From Pseudoalteromonas prydzensis (GTDB lineage: Bacteria; Pseudomonadota; Gammaproteobacteria; Enterobacterales; Alteromonadaceae): a DNA stretch of 64,000 nt. The stretch spans positions 1-64,000 of the forward strand of contig NZ_BDDT01000003.1 in the NCBI RefSeq assembly GCF_001661495.1, read 5' to 3'. A program made the translations under genes and the position numbers. Position 1 is the first letter of the stretch. The number at the start of each line of letters is the position of its first letter. Below, piece after piece: positions 29,210 through 39,106 of the stretch. A model generated the notes under the pieces. It saw only the letters and a program-made list of their open reading frames with translations, was not told where the DNA came from and did not search any database.

Positions 29210-32200
29210 ATGTTATACGACTCAAAATTAGAAAAAGATAATTGTGGCTTTGGCTTAATCGCCCAGGTCAATGGTCAAGCTAGTCATCGCTTAATTCGTA
29301 CAGCGATCACCGGCTTAGACCGTATGGAACACCGTGGTGGTATTTCTGCCGATGGTAAAACAGGCGATGGCTGTGGTCTATTACTACAAAAGCCAGATAG
29401 CTTTTTTCGTGCTATTGCCGCTGAAAAAAATTGGCACTTAGGTAAAAATTATGCCGTAGGTATGATTTTCTTAAATTCAGATCCAGTACTTGCACAAACT
29501 GCAAAAGATATATTGAGTGAAGAACTCGAAAAAGAAACCCTCAATATTCAAGGTTGGCGCGTAGTACCAACTGATGAATCATGTTTAGGACCTATTGCAA
29601 TAAAGCAGTTACCTAAATTTGAACAAATCTTTGTTAATGCACCTGAGGGCTGGCGTCCAAAAGATTTAGAGCGCCGCTTATATGTTGCTCGTCGCCGTGC
29701 TGAAAAACGTTTAGCCAGTGACGAAGGTTTTTACATTGCGAGTTTATCTGGCTTAGTGACTATCTACAAAGGCTTAATGATGCCGGTGGATCTGCCTAAC
29801 TTCTATTTAGATTTAGCTGATATTCGCATGACTAGTGCGATTTGTGTTTTCCACCAACGTTTTTCGACTAATACGCAACCGCGCTGGCCTTTAGCTCAGC
29901 CGTTTCGTTATTTAGCGCACAATGGTGAAATCAACACTATTCAAGGTAACCGTCAGTGGGCACGTGCGCGTTCATATAAGTTTTCTTCACCACTTATTCC
30001 TGATTTACAAAGTGCCGCGCCATTTGTTAATGAAACTGGCTCAGATTCATCAAGCTTAGATAATATGCTTGAGTTGTTTCTTGCTGGTGGTATGGATTTA
30101 TTCCGTGCTATGCGTATGCTTGTGCCGCCTGCATGGCAGAAAAACCGTGCGATGGATGAAGACTTACGTGCGTTTTACGACTTTAACTCAATGCACATGG
30201 AACCATGGGATGGCCCTGCGGGTATCGTTATGTCTGATGGTCGTTTTGCTGCCTGTAACTTAGACCGTAATGGCCTGCGTCCGGCTCGTTATGTGATCAC
30301 TCAAGATGGTTTCATTACCCTAGCCTCAGAGGTAGGAATTTGGGACTACACCGCTGATGAAGTGGTAGAAAAAGGCCGCGTTGGCCCTGGTGAATTACTG
30401 GTAATTGATACCCAGCTTGGCAAGATTTGGCACTCAGATGAAATTGACCGCGATCTTAAATCTCGCCATCCTTATAAAGCATGGCTTGAAGCCAATGTTA
30501 AGCGCCTAACCCCGTTTGAGCAGTTATCTGAGCAAGACGCAGGGAACCGTTCATTTGATGATCAAACATTGCTCAAATACCAAAAAATGTTTGGTTATAC
30601 CAATGAAGAGCTTGATAGCGTCATTCGCGTAATGGGTGAAATTGGTCAAGAAGCCACCGGTTCAATGGGTGATGACACGCCATTTGCAGTGCTTTCTGAA
30701 GGTAACCGTTCATTATTTGATTACTTCCGTCAAAAGTTTGCGCAAGTAACCAATCCGCCAATCGATCCACTACGTGAAAACCACGTAATGTCATTAGCGA
30801 CCTGTATTGGTAGTGAGCAAAACGTATTTAACGAGACCACAGGTCACGCGAAACGTTTACAGTTTGATACACCCATTTTAATGTATGCCGATATGCAGCA
30901 GCTACTCAGTGCCGATCAAGCGCATTACAGCTACTGTAAAATTGATATCACTTACAGCAAAGAAGAAGGCCTTGGCGATGCGGTAACCCGTATTTGTGAT
31001 GAAGCACAAGAAAAAGCCGCTGGTGGCTGTGTCATGTTGTTTCTAAGTGACCGTAACTTTGACGAAGATAAATTACCAATTCCTGCGGCTATGGCTGTAG
31101 GTGCTGTACAAAAGCGTTTAGTTGATAATAACTTACGTTGTGAATCAAACATTATTATTGAAACTGGTAGCGTGCGTGATGCACACCAATTTGCAGTATT
31201 AATCGGCTTTGGTGCAACGGCAATTTACCCGTACCTTGCTTATGAATCACTGGTTGCGATGAGCGACTCAAAAGTGATTAACAAAAGCTATTGTGAAGTC
31301 ACGCTTGCGTATCGTAATGCAATCAACAAAGGCTTGTACAAGATCATGTCAAAAATGGGTATTAGTACCGTGGCATCGTATCGTTGTTCAATGTTATTTG
31401 AAGCGGTTGGTTTATCAGACGCTATTGTTGATACCTGTTTTAATGGTGTGGCGAGCCGCATTAAAGGTGCGTGTTTTACAGATTTTGATGACGACCAGCG
31501 CAAACTTCACACATTAGCATTGAGTAAGCGCAAATTACTCAGCCATGGCGGCTTATTAAAGTATGTACATGGCGGCGAGTATCACGCGTACAACCCAGAC
31601 GTTATTCAAACGCTGCAAAAAGCAGTGCGCTCAGGTGAATACAGTGATTACAGCGTATATGCTGATCTGGTTAATAAACGCCCCATCGCCACATTGCGTG
31701 ACATGCTAGCACTTAAATTGCCAGCAGAAGGTATCAGCATTGATGATGTTGAACCTGCAACAGAGCTATACAAGCGTTTTGACTCTGCAGCAATGAGTAT
31801 TGGTGCATTATCACCAGAGGCGCATGAAGCACTTGCTATTGCGATGAACCGTTTAGGTGGTTGTTCAAACTCAGGTGAAGGCGGTGAAGATAAGCTACGT
31901 TATGGCACTGAGAAAAACTCACGTATCAAGCAAGTTGCCTCGGGTCGCTTTGGGGTAACACCGCACTACTTACGCAGTGCCGACGTTATTCAAATTAAAG
32001 TAGCACAAGGTGCAAAACCAGGCGAAGGTGGCCAATTACCGGGTGAAAAAGTCACGCCTTATATTGCCAAGCTGCGTTATTCGGTACCGGGTGTAACTTT
32101 GATTTCACCACCACCGCATCATGACATTTATTCAATTGAAGATTTAGCTCAACTTATTTTCGATTTAAAACAAGTAAACCCTAAAGCTTTGATCTCAGTA

Positions 32201-33667
32201 AAACTGGTATCTGAGCCAGGTGTTGGCACGATCGCCACTGGTGTTGCTAAAGCCTATGCTGATTTAATTACTATTTCTGGCTATGACGGCGGTACTGGCG
32301 CAAGCCCGCTTACCTCGGTTAAATACGCAGGGAGCCCATGGGAACTTGGCCTTGCTGAAACACAGCAAGCGCTGGTTGAAAACGGTTTACGCCATCGTAT
32401 TCGTTTGCAAACAGATGGTGGTTTAAAAACCGGCCTTGATATCATCAAAGCGGCTATTTTAGGTGCTGAAAGCTTTGGTTTTGGTACAGGCCCTATGGTG
32501 GCGCTTGGTTGTAAATACTTACGTATTTGTCACTTAAATAACTGTGCGACCGGTGTTGCAACCCAAGACGATACACTGCGTCAAAAGCATTACCATGGCT
32601 TACCTGAGATGGCGATGAACTACTTCAAGTTTATTGCTCAAGAAGCGCGTGAGATCATGGCAAGCTTAGGTGTTGCTAATTTAACAGACTTAATTGGTCG
32701 TCTTGATTTACTTGAAGCCATTGAAGGTAAAACCGCTAAGCAGAAAAAAATTGACTTATCGTCGGTGATTGCTCAGCCAAATAACCCAACTGGTGAAACC
32801 CTGTTTTGTAGTGCGCCAAATTCGTCGCATTACTTAGGTAAGTTAAACGAAACGTTACTTGCTAAAGCACAACAAGCAATTGACGAAAGCACTGGTATTT
32901 CACTGGTAAGCCGTATTTGCAACACTGACCGTTCAGTGGGAGCGATGTTGTCAGGCTATATTGCTGATAAACATGGCAACCAAGGCATGGCCGCAGATCC
33001 GGTAACAATCGAATTACACGGTACAGCGGGTCAATCATTTGGTGTATGGAATGCCGGTGGCCTTGAAATGACGCTGGTCGGCGATGCTAACGACTACGTT
33101 GGTAAAGGTATGGCTGGCGGTAAGCTGGTAATTCGCCCACCGCTTGGTTCATCGTTTGAAAGCCATAAAGCAACGATCGCAGGTAATACTTGTTTATATG
33201 GTGCTACAGGCGGCAAATTATTTGCAGCAGGTTGTGCCGGTGAGCGCTTTGCTGTTCGTAACTCAGGTGTTCAAGCGGTTGTTGAAGGTGTAGGTGATAA
33301 TGGCTGTGAATACATGACTGGCGGCGTAGTGTGCGTACTCGGTAATGTAGGCGTGAACTTTGGCGCAGGTATGACCGGTGGTTTTGCTTACATCTTAGAT
33401 GAGCGCAACGATTTTGAAAAACGCATCAATCCAGAACTTGTTGAAGTGGTGTTGTTAGACGAACTTGCGTCGCACCAAGAGCATCTGCGAGGCCTAATTG
33501 CTGAGCATTTAGAGCTTACAGGCTCAAGTCGTGCAGAAAGCATTTTAGCTAAATTTGAAAGCTATTTACCTAAATTCAAATTAGTTAAACCAAAGTCAAG
33601 TGATGTGAAAAGTTTACTCGGGCATCGCGCTCGTAGTAGTGCTGAACTTCGTGTTCAAGCACAGTAA
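29210..33667 (+). CDS. gltB: Glutamate synthase (NADPH), large subunit
   Basis: This subunit forms glutamate from glutamine and 2-oxoglutarate. The N-terminal class II amidotransferase begins [15 protein letters not shown]; Cys12 becomes the catalytic N-terminus after removal of 11 residues. The central and FMN-binding domains follow ([52 protein letters not shown]), with the iron-sulfur cysteines in [13 protein letters not shown]. The C-terminal GXGXG beta-helix repeats GGxxGGxxG motifs. It has 1485 residues, normal for the family. The ribosome site is AGGGGAGGGG. The gltD gene follows after 9 bases. Confidence 0.97.
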   Translation: MLYDSKLEKDNCGFGLIAQVNGQASHRLIRTAITGLDRMEHRGGISADGKTGDGCGLLLQKPDSFFRAIAAEKNWHLGKNYAVGMIFLNSDPVLAQTAKDILSEELEKETLNIQGWRVVPTDESCLGPIAIKQLPKFEQIFVNAPEGWRPKDLERRLYVARRRAEKRLASDEGFYIASLSGLVTIYKGLMMPVDLPNFYLDLADIRMTSAICVFHQRFSTNTQPRWPLAQPFRYLAHNGEINTIQGNRQWARARSYKFSSPLIPDLQSAAPFVNETGSDSSSLDNMLELFLAGGMDLFRAMRMLVPPAWQKNRAMDEDLRAFYDFNSMHMEPWDGPAGIVMSDGRFAACNLDRNGLRPARYVITQDGFITLASEVGIWDYTADEVVEKGRVGPGELLVIDTQLGKIWHSDEIDRDLKSRHPYKAWLEANVKRLTPFEQLSEQDAGNRSFDDQTLLKYQKMFGYTNEELDSVIRVMGEIGQEATGSMGDDTPFAVLSEGNRSLFDYFRQKFAQVTNPPIDPLRENHVMSLATCIGSEQNVFNETTGHAKRLQFDTPILMYADMQQLLSADQAHYSYCKIDITYSKEEGLGDAVTRICDEAQEKAAGGCVMLFLSDRNFDEDKLPIPAAMAVGAVQKRLVDNNLRCESNIIIETGSVRDAHQFAVLIGFGATAIYPYLAYESLVAMSDSKVINKSYCEVTLAYRNAINKGLYKIMSKMGISTVASYRCSMLFEAVGLSDAIVDTCFNGVASRIKGACFTDFDDDQRKLHTLALSKRKLLSHGGLLKYVHGGEYHAYNPDVIQTLQKAVRSGEYSDYSVYADLVNKRPIATLRDMLALKLPAEGISIDDVEPATELYKRFDSAAMSIGALSPEAHEALAIAMNRLGGCSNSGEGGEDKLRYGTEKNSRIKQVASGRFGVTPHYLRSADVIQIKVAQGAKPGEGGQLPGEKVTPYIAKLRYSVPGVTLISPPPHHDIYSIEDLAQLIFDLKQVNPKALISVKLVSEPGVGTIATGVAKAYADLITISGYDGGTGASPLTSVKYAGSPWELGLAETQQALVENGLRHRIRLQTDGGLKTGLDIIKAAILGAESFGFGTGPMVALGCKYLRICHLNNCATGVATQDDTLRQKHYHGLPEMAMNYFKFIAQEAREIMASLGVANLTDLIGRLDLLEAIEGKTAKQKKIDLSSVIAQPNNPTGETLFCSAPNSSHYLGKLNETLLAKAQQAIDESTGISLVSRICNTDRSVGAMLSGYIADKHGNQGMAADPVTIELHGTAGQSFGVWNAGGLEMTLVGDANDYVGKGMAGGKLVIRPPLGSSFESHKATIAGNTCLYGATGGKLFAAGCAGERFAVRNSGVQAVVEGVGDNGCEYMTGGVVCVLGNVGVNFGAGMTGGFAYILDERNDFEKRINPELVEVVLLDELASHQEHLRGLIAEHLELTGSSRAESILAKFESYLPKFKLVKPKSSDVKSLLGHRARSSAELRVQAQ

Positions 33668-35092
<1,425 letters not shown>

Positions 35093-35114
35093 CGTTTTGA
35101 AGGTTTAAGAATGT

Positions 35115-35144
35115 AAAAAGCAAGCCAACTGGCTTGCTTTTTTT
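35115..35144 (+). terminator. gltBD terminator
   Basis: AAAAAGCAAGCC-aact-GGCTTGCTTTTTTT, a perfect stem with a long T-run. It marks the left edge of the accessory island. Confidence 0.92.
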
Positions 35145-35418
35145 ATGGCTAGGATAATATAGCGATAAGTTGTAAGTTTGATCAGATTTCGCTTCTTAAT
35201 GAGTAGGGGCTTGATTTTGTCCGATAACATTATTAACCGCCGTTTTGGTGCAAAATAACAAGCTTAATTCCTAGCTATTTTAATTACTTGTTTACAAAGG
35301 TAATTATTGGTGAAATTATTAGAGTATGTAATATACGCTGTTTTGGGGTGTTATAAACCACTAAAATGGTGTTCAATAAGCTGTCAGGCAAATCTAGAAA
35401 TTACGAGAGACATAAAAT
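35145..35418. other. Intergenic, left end of the accessory island
   Basis: About 270 A/T-rich bases with no ORF, RNA gene or clear repeat. It probably contains the promoter of the next gene. Confidence 0.4.
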
Positions 35419-36003
35419 ATGGAGATAGTACAAAAAAAGAAGTCTAATAAGCATACGTTTACTTTTAAGGATGATCATTTTAACTTTGCTTATGAAGATA
35501 AGTCAGGGTCTGGTGACACAGATATGAACTATGCTGACTTCCCTCAAAAATCCTCTATCCAAATTGAGCAAAATGAATGGCTTCGAAATGTTGGCTATCT
35601 TTGGTGTGCTCTAGGTGTTTTTCAGCTTGGTTATGCTATCTATTCTGATGCATCAATATCAGGAAAAGGTTTTTGGATCATGATCGGTCTCGTTTGTGTT
35701 GTGTGGGCTCGCTTTTCAAAAGTTAAATACTCTGTTTTTAAAGCCGAACGAGGTAATGTGTTTGTTATTCATGATAAAAACCATGAGAAAATCATCAATG
35801 AGCTCAATGCGCGCAGAAAGTCTCAGCTTCTGGATTGGTATGGAGAGGTTAACTCAGAAAACGAATTAGAGCAGGAGATTGATAAATTCAAGTGGTTGGT
35901 AGAGCAAGAGGTTATCTCTAAGGAAGAGTCCGAGAAAAAAATTGCTCTAGCCGAGCTGCTAAATAAAGAAAATTATGAGCTTCCTGGCGAGCGACTAAAT
36001 TGA
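35419..36003 (+). CDS. Membrane protein with SHOCT-like tail
   Basis: A 194-residue protein of unknown role. After a polar N-terminus (about 1-53) come two hydrophobic helices (about 57-75 and 82-97). A short GRAM/PH-like beta-rich segment follows (KYSVFKAERGNVFVIHD). The C-terminal helical stretch at residues 150-178 (WLVEQEVISKEESEKKIA) resembles the SHOCT oligomerisation domain often found behind bacterial PH domains. The start has GAGAG upstream. It is the first gene of the accessory island; no attC-like sequence follows it. Confidence 0.6.
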   Translation: MEIVQKKKSNKHTFTFKDDHFNFAYEDKSGSGDTDMNYADFPQKSSIQIEQNEWLRNVGYLWCALGVFQLGYAIYSDASISGKGFWIMIGLVCVVWARFSKVKYSVFKAERGNVFVIHDKNHEKIINELNARRKSQLLDWYGEVNSENELEQEIDKFKWLVEQEVISKEESEKKIALAELLNKENYELPGERLN

Positions 36004-36046
36004 ATGCTTCCACTTATTCTGTGGCAACTGTATTGCTTCGTTCATA

Positions 36047-36123
36047 ATTGAACAAAATATGAACTCGGCTATGGTTAATGCATCAATACAAATAAATTAA
36101 AACGAGTTATTCTACAGGCTCGT
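36047..36123 (+). repeat. Leader repeat, copy 1
   Basis: A segment of about 77 bases, nearly identical to 37119-37198, located 50 bases before the mini-FliF gene. It contains AACTCG (36062-36067), which can pair with CGAGTT (36103-36108). The overlapping ACGAG (36102-36106) can pair with CTCGT (36119-36123). The two stems exclude each other, as in attenuators. The function is unknown. Confidence 0.8.
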
Positions 36124-36173
36124 GATAACTACTCGCAGGTTCGGCTGTATTATCCATATCACGGAGAGATAAA

Positions 36174-36665
36174 ATTAGTAAATTCATCACAAAAGAGCAC
36201 AAACTATTATTGGTTCTTGGTATGTCAATGCTTCTTGCCATTTTTGTTGTTAAATGGGCAAATGAAGATAGCCTCATTTATAGACCGCTAATTCAAGACA
36301 TGCGTTTGGTTGACTCTGTTAAAATTGCGGACGTGTTAGATCAAGAGCGGATTGATTACTACGCTGATGTTAAAAACCATATGCTTTACGTCAACCAAGA
36401 GCAATCAGAATTAGCTCGTGTTTCACTTGCTAAAATTGGTATTGTCATTGAATATCCACTAATTACTCAGCACACTGATCTGAATAAAGCATATGATGAA
36501 TTTATTAAACAAAAGAATGTCGAAGAGGAAACTGGAAAAATATGGCAAAGACCTTGGTTCTTTAAACTAGTTAAATTGGTTATGGGGGCGCTCGTAATTA
36601 TTATTTTAATCCTTGCCATTGTTCGTCCAGTACTTGCATCAATACTTTACGATGATGAAAAGTAA
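36174..36665 (+). CDS. Mini FliF-like membrane protein (probable ATT start)
   Basis: A protein of about 163 residues with the two ends of flagellar MS-ring protein FliF but not its middle. An N-terminal helix (LLLVLGMSMLLAIFVVKWA) is followed by YRPLIQDMRLVDSVKIADVL. It then reads ERIDYYADVKNHMLYVNQEQ, matching the first ring-building motif of FliF/YscJ. The C-terminal helix region PWFFKLVKLVMGALVIIILI-L-AIVRP resembles FliF's second membrane helix. It stops about nine residues later, so FliF's FliG-binding tail is absent. The only in-frame ATG codons lie inside the first helix. ATT at 36174 follows GGAGAG by 5 bases and gives a sensible N-terminus; TTG at 36210 is the alternative. No flagellar genes are near. 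Confidence 0.6.
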   Translation: MSKFITKEHKLLLVLGMSMLLAIFVVKWANEDSLIYRPLIQDMRLVDSVKIADVLDQERIDYYADVKNHMLYVNQEQSELARVSLAKIGIVIEYPLITQHTDLNKAYDEFIKQKNVEEETGKIWQRPWFFKLVKLVMGALVIIILILAIVRPVLASILYDDEK

Positions 36666-37118
36666 TTATAACACATATGAGCCTTAACTCTGTCAATAGG
36701 CACTAGTATTTTCTTTGACCGTTTTTATACAGTGACGGTCAATTCTAAATCAACTCTAATTCAATAAGCAAACTCGTTTACTTCGTCTGTCGATGCGGCT
36801 GTTAAGCAAGTAGCTTACGGCAAACACGTATTAAGGAGGGTTTTTAACACTGCATCTGCTGATATTCCTCTAAAGCGCAGCGTCTCTTAACCTCTTTGTG
36901 AATAATTCACTAAACTTTTTGCACAAAGAGAAGGGAATGAGAAGTAAATGAGGGTGAACTTGAAGGCTAATTATTGATATGTGAAAACACAATGCATTAA
37001 TAAAAGTAAGCCCTTATCACCTAAAATAAACCACTCAAACACCTGTCATACCTTCCAAAATGCCAATTAAAGCAACAGCAAATCCTCTTTTTATATTTAC
37101 GTAAAATCGAAGTAACTG
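36666..37118. other. Non-coding stretch in the accessory island
   Basis: About 450 bases with no credible gene. It starts four bases before a TAAC and contains GTTAAGC at 36801-36807, a possible but very degenerate attC. It also holds one arm of a perfect 30-base inverted repeat (36873-36902). Confidence 0.4.
36873..36902 (+). repeat. 30-bp inverted repeat, left arm
   Basis: The 30 bases beginning AAGCGCAGCGTCTC are the exact reverse complement of 38251-38280. The arms enclose about 1.35 kb with the leader repeat copy 2 and two small membrane protein genes. Confidence 0.9.
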
Positions 37119-37198
37119 ATTGAATCAAAATAGGAACTCGGCTATGGTTGATTCATCAATAAAAATAAATTTTAAAACGAGTTATTCTACAGGCTCGT
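37119..37198 (+). repeat. Leader repeat, copy 2
   Basis: About 80 bases nearly identical to 36047-36123, with the same AACTCG, ACGAGTT and CTCGT segments able to form two exclusive hairpins. It ends 24 bases before the start of the next membrane protein gene. Confidence 0.8.
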
Positions 37199-37222
37199 AA
37201 GAAGTACCAGAAGGATCTGCAA

Positions 37223-37519
37223 ATGTCGTACTACAATCCCTTTATTTTAAAGACTGCTGCAAAAGTGTCGTTTCTGCATATTTCATGGCTAGTTGCTCTG
37301 ATTGGTATCCCGATAGTCTTTTTCAGAGATGGCCTTAATTTCGCTGAAAAGTCATTGCTATTTGTTGGGTTATTACTTTTTTTCTGGTTAGTCTATTTGG
37401 TGTGTTGTATTACATTTCATAGGTTAAGTATGCGAAATGAACATAACCGCTTTGGCTACTTAGCGAAAGATGATTTAGAAAAAGGCAAAGAGGTTGGTAC
37501 ACATTTGGAAGGGTGGTAA
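37223..37519 (+). CDS. Small two-helix membrane protein
   Basis: A 98-residue protein with two predicted membrane helices (about residues 18-35 and 43-67) and a charged C-terminal tail (MRNEHNRFGYLAKDDLEKGK). The ribosome site AAGGAT lies 7 bases before the ATG. No family is recognised. It follows leader repeat copy 2 and is followed by an attC-like sequence, so it may be a former gene cassette. Confidence 0.55.
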   Translation: MSYYNPFILKTAAKVSFLHISWLVALIGIPIVFFRDGLNFAEKSLLFVGLLLFFWLVYLVCCITFHRLSMRNEHNRFGYLAKDDLEKGKEVGTHLEGW

Positions 37520-37531
37520 ACATGGTACTTC

Positions 37532-37580
37532 TAACAAACGCATTATGTTCATTCGCTGCGCTCATTGGGACGCGTTAGGT
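37532..37580 (+). other. Possible short or decayed attC site
   Basis: The sequence begins CTAACAAACGC and ends GACGCGTTAGGT. The first part matches the R''/L'' side of Vibrio-type attC sites and GTTAGGT fits the core GTTRRRY. It lies 12 bases after one small gene and 22 before the likely start of the next, as cassettes would be. The inner L arms do not pair well, so the site may be degenerate. Confidence 0.35.
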
Positions 37581-37601
37581 CTAAATCAGAGGGTAACTGC
37601 A

Positions 37602-38000
37602 TTGATCCAAAATTCGTATACAAAAGCGGCATTTATAGCGCTACTAGTGGCCAGCGGCCTCAGCGTAGTTGTGGGGTTTAGCTTTTTCACATTATTACCA
37701 GAAGCAAAGGGACTTACTCTGATTTTATTGCTCCTGACACCGTTAGCTATATTCATTAATCTATTCGTTGCTTATAAGATATACCAAGGTAAGAATAGAT
37801 TCATCAAATTCGCTTTCTGGGTGTATGTAGTTCAAATTGTAGGGTTCGATATCGGTGGTTGGGCGTTCTCTTTGTTACTGGGTTTTACATTTCATATTTC
37901 ATGGGCGGTAGGTTCATCCTCCATCACCATAAATTTCTTTGCAATCTTAATGTCCGTTCTACTATTTAAGGCAATGCAAAGTGCTAGTAAAACCTCATAG
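37602..38000 (+). CDS. Four-helix membrane protein
   Basis: A 132-residue hydrophobic protein with about four membrane helices (FIALLVASGLSVVVGFSFF, LTLILLLLTPLAIFINLFVA, IKFAFWVYVVQIVGF, and a last one near the C-terminus). I place the start at TTG 37602, which has AGAGGG eight bases upstream. The longer frame from 37494 would translate the attC-like sequence and overlap the previous gene. No family is recognised. It lies between the arms of the 30-base inverted repeat. Confidence 0.5.
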   Translation: MIQNSYTKAAFIALLVASGLSVVVGFSFFTLLPEAKGLTLILLLLTPLAIFINLFVAYKIYQGKNRFIKFAFWVYVVQIVGFDIGGWAFSLLLGFTFHISWAVGSSSITINFFAILMSVLLFKAMQSASKTS

Positions 38001-38250
38001 CTTAGTTCTTAAGGAACACAGATCGTATTACTTCCTATTTTAAAACGGCAAATGTCATTATTTTTTCAATGGATTGCCGCTTACAATTTACCGCTAGTAG
38101 CTTAAGTACAGGGTGTACCTTACGATTACACTGTGTTTGCTCGGTGCAATCCAGAATATCATCCAACCAAAGATAATTGCACTGAATCAGGGATTTGCAT
38201 TATCGAGTGTTTTATATCACTCAATTGTGCAAAAGCTATTTAAATAATGA

Positions 38251-38280
38251 TTCACAAAGAGGTTAAGAGACGCTGCGCTT
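38251..38280 (-). repeat. 30-bp inverted repeat, right arm
   Basis: Exact reverse complement of 36873-36902. No transposase or recombinase gene lies between or beside the arms. Confidence 0.9.
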
Positions 38281-38401
38281 AAGAGCAGACATTAAGACTA
38301 TATTTAAGTCGCAGAGGTAAAACGCAGACAGTTTTGTACCAATTTCAGTCATTCAGGTATAACTCGTTTCTGCTCCATAATGGCTTGTAGGAATTAAGAG
38401 T

Positions 38402-38421
38402 AAAACATCTCTAGATGTTTT
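38402..38421. repeat. Perfect hairpin AAAACATCT/AGATGTTTT
   Basis: Nine-base arms with two central bases. The shape is compatible with a weak terminator or a protein-binding palindrome, but no gene ends nearby. Confidence 0.55.
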
Positions 38422-38473
38422 AGTGTTGATGCCATATATACCCGAGCAACATTATTAAAAACAATTAAACCTT

Positions 38474-38496
38474 TGTGTATATCTAATTAATACACA
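38474..38496. promoter_or_regulatory. Operator-like palindrome before the antitoxin remnant
   Basis: TGTGTAT (38474-38480) and ATACACA (38490-38496) form seven-base arms 10 bases before the ATG of a DUF1778 antitoxin remnant. Antitoxins of that family usually repress their own promoter through such palindromes. Confidence 0.5.
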
Positions 38497-38505
38497 GGAG
38501 CTAAC

Positions 38506-38641
38506 ATGGCTACTAAAACTGCACCTATAAATATGCGAGTAAAGCCGTCTGTTCGTAATATCATTGATGCTGCGGCTAATTTTAAAGGTTGAGCGTTCTG
38601 TATTTATCCAACAAGCAGCACTTTGTGAAGTTCGGCTTTGA
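38506..38641 (+). pseudogene. DUF1778 (TacA-like) antitoxin remnant, frameshifted
   Basis: The frame from ATG 38506 (ribosome site AGGAGC) reads MATKTAPINMRVKPSVRN then IIDAAANFKG before a TGA at 38590. This matches the ribbon-helix-helix start of DUF1778 antitoxins. One base over, the frame continues VERSVFIQQAAL, the expected next family segment, so a single-base frameshift disrupted it. It soon stops again at 38641. In the third frame HFVKFGFE faintly recalls the C-terminus of the GNAT toxins that pair with these antitoxins, hinting that an internal deletion fused the two genes; that last point is weak. Confidence 0.6.
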
Positions 38642-39106
38642 GCGAGAAGCTGTCGATCAATAATTTTGATGTTTGAAGTTAATATTTGCCCCTGTCAGTC
38701 ATGCAAGGTTAGTATCTTGCGATTTATTTGTGTGGTTAACCTGCTTAACTGCTCAGGCTAGTCGCGGCTGTGCGTACGAAAAATATAATTGCTTAACGGT
38801 TAAACATTAGGTTTAATGGATACATAATAAACGCTGCGTAACGCAGGGACAGCTTAGATACGACAGGCACGCCAATTAAATTGGCTTGATATCGGTTAGG
38901 TCATAAAAAGCCTTTCTCTATAAGTAAAGTCCATAGCATAAGTAACACCAACTCTGACACATCGAGCAGGTAGCGCCTCAGTCCAACAAGCGATTATGCA
39001 ACACAAACGGCGTGTCGCATAAATACTTAAATGTTACATGTTCACTCCTACATAGCGAGTGAATGATGGTGTAGATTTAGACCCAGTGAAGTTTTGAGGT
39101 GTAAGT
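38642..39106. other. Non-coding stretch with a cluster of palindromes
   Basis: No ORF of note. Four short inverted repeats stand in a row. They are CTGCGT-a-ACGCAG (38834-38846), GCCAATT-a-AATTGGC (38871-38885), TTATGCaACAC/GTGTcGCATAA (38994-39022) and TTCACTC/GAGTGAA (39041-39063). The last two lie directly before the next gene and may be control elements or folded recombination sites. Confidence 0.5.

Larger units (their letters stand above)
38001..38505. other. Non-coding stretch with repeats and hairpins
   Basis: About 500 bases without a credible ORF. It holds a CGGCAA/TTGCCG inverted repeat (about 38046-38082) and the right arm of the 30-base inverted repeat. A strong AAAACATCT/AGATGTTTT hairpin lies at 38402-38421, and an operator-like palindrome lies before the antitoxin remnant. 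Confidence 0.5.

Noticed and set aside
36669..36807. Candidate attC after the mini-FliF gene
   Set aside because: TAAC and GTTAAGC fit the outer boxes and the position is right, but the inner L boxes do not pair and lack the one-base offset. Kept only as a hint, not as a feature.
37494..37601. N-terminal extension of the four-helix membrane protein
   Set aside because: It overlaps the preceding gene, translates an attC-like sequence, and the ribosome site stands before TTG 37602.
36873..38280. Insertion sequence between the 30-bp inverted repeats
   Set aside because: No transposase-like protein is encoded between the arms; reported as an inverted repeat only.
38981..39063. GTCCAAC followed by hairpins as another attC
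   Set aside because: The R''-like box fits, but no GTTRRRY core follows at a suitable distance and the hairpins do not form an attC-type structure.
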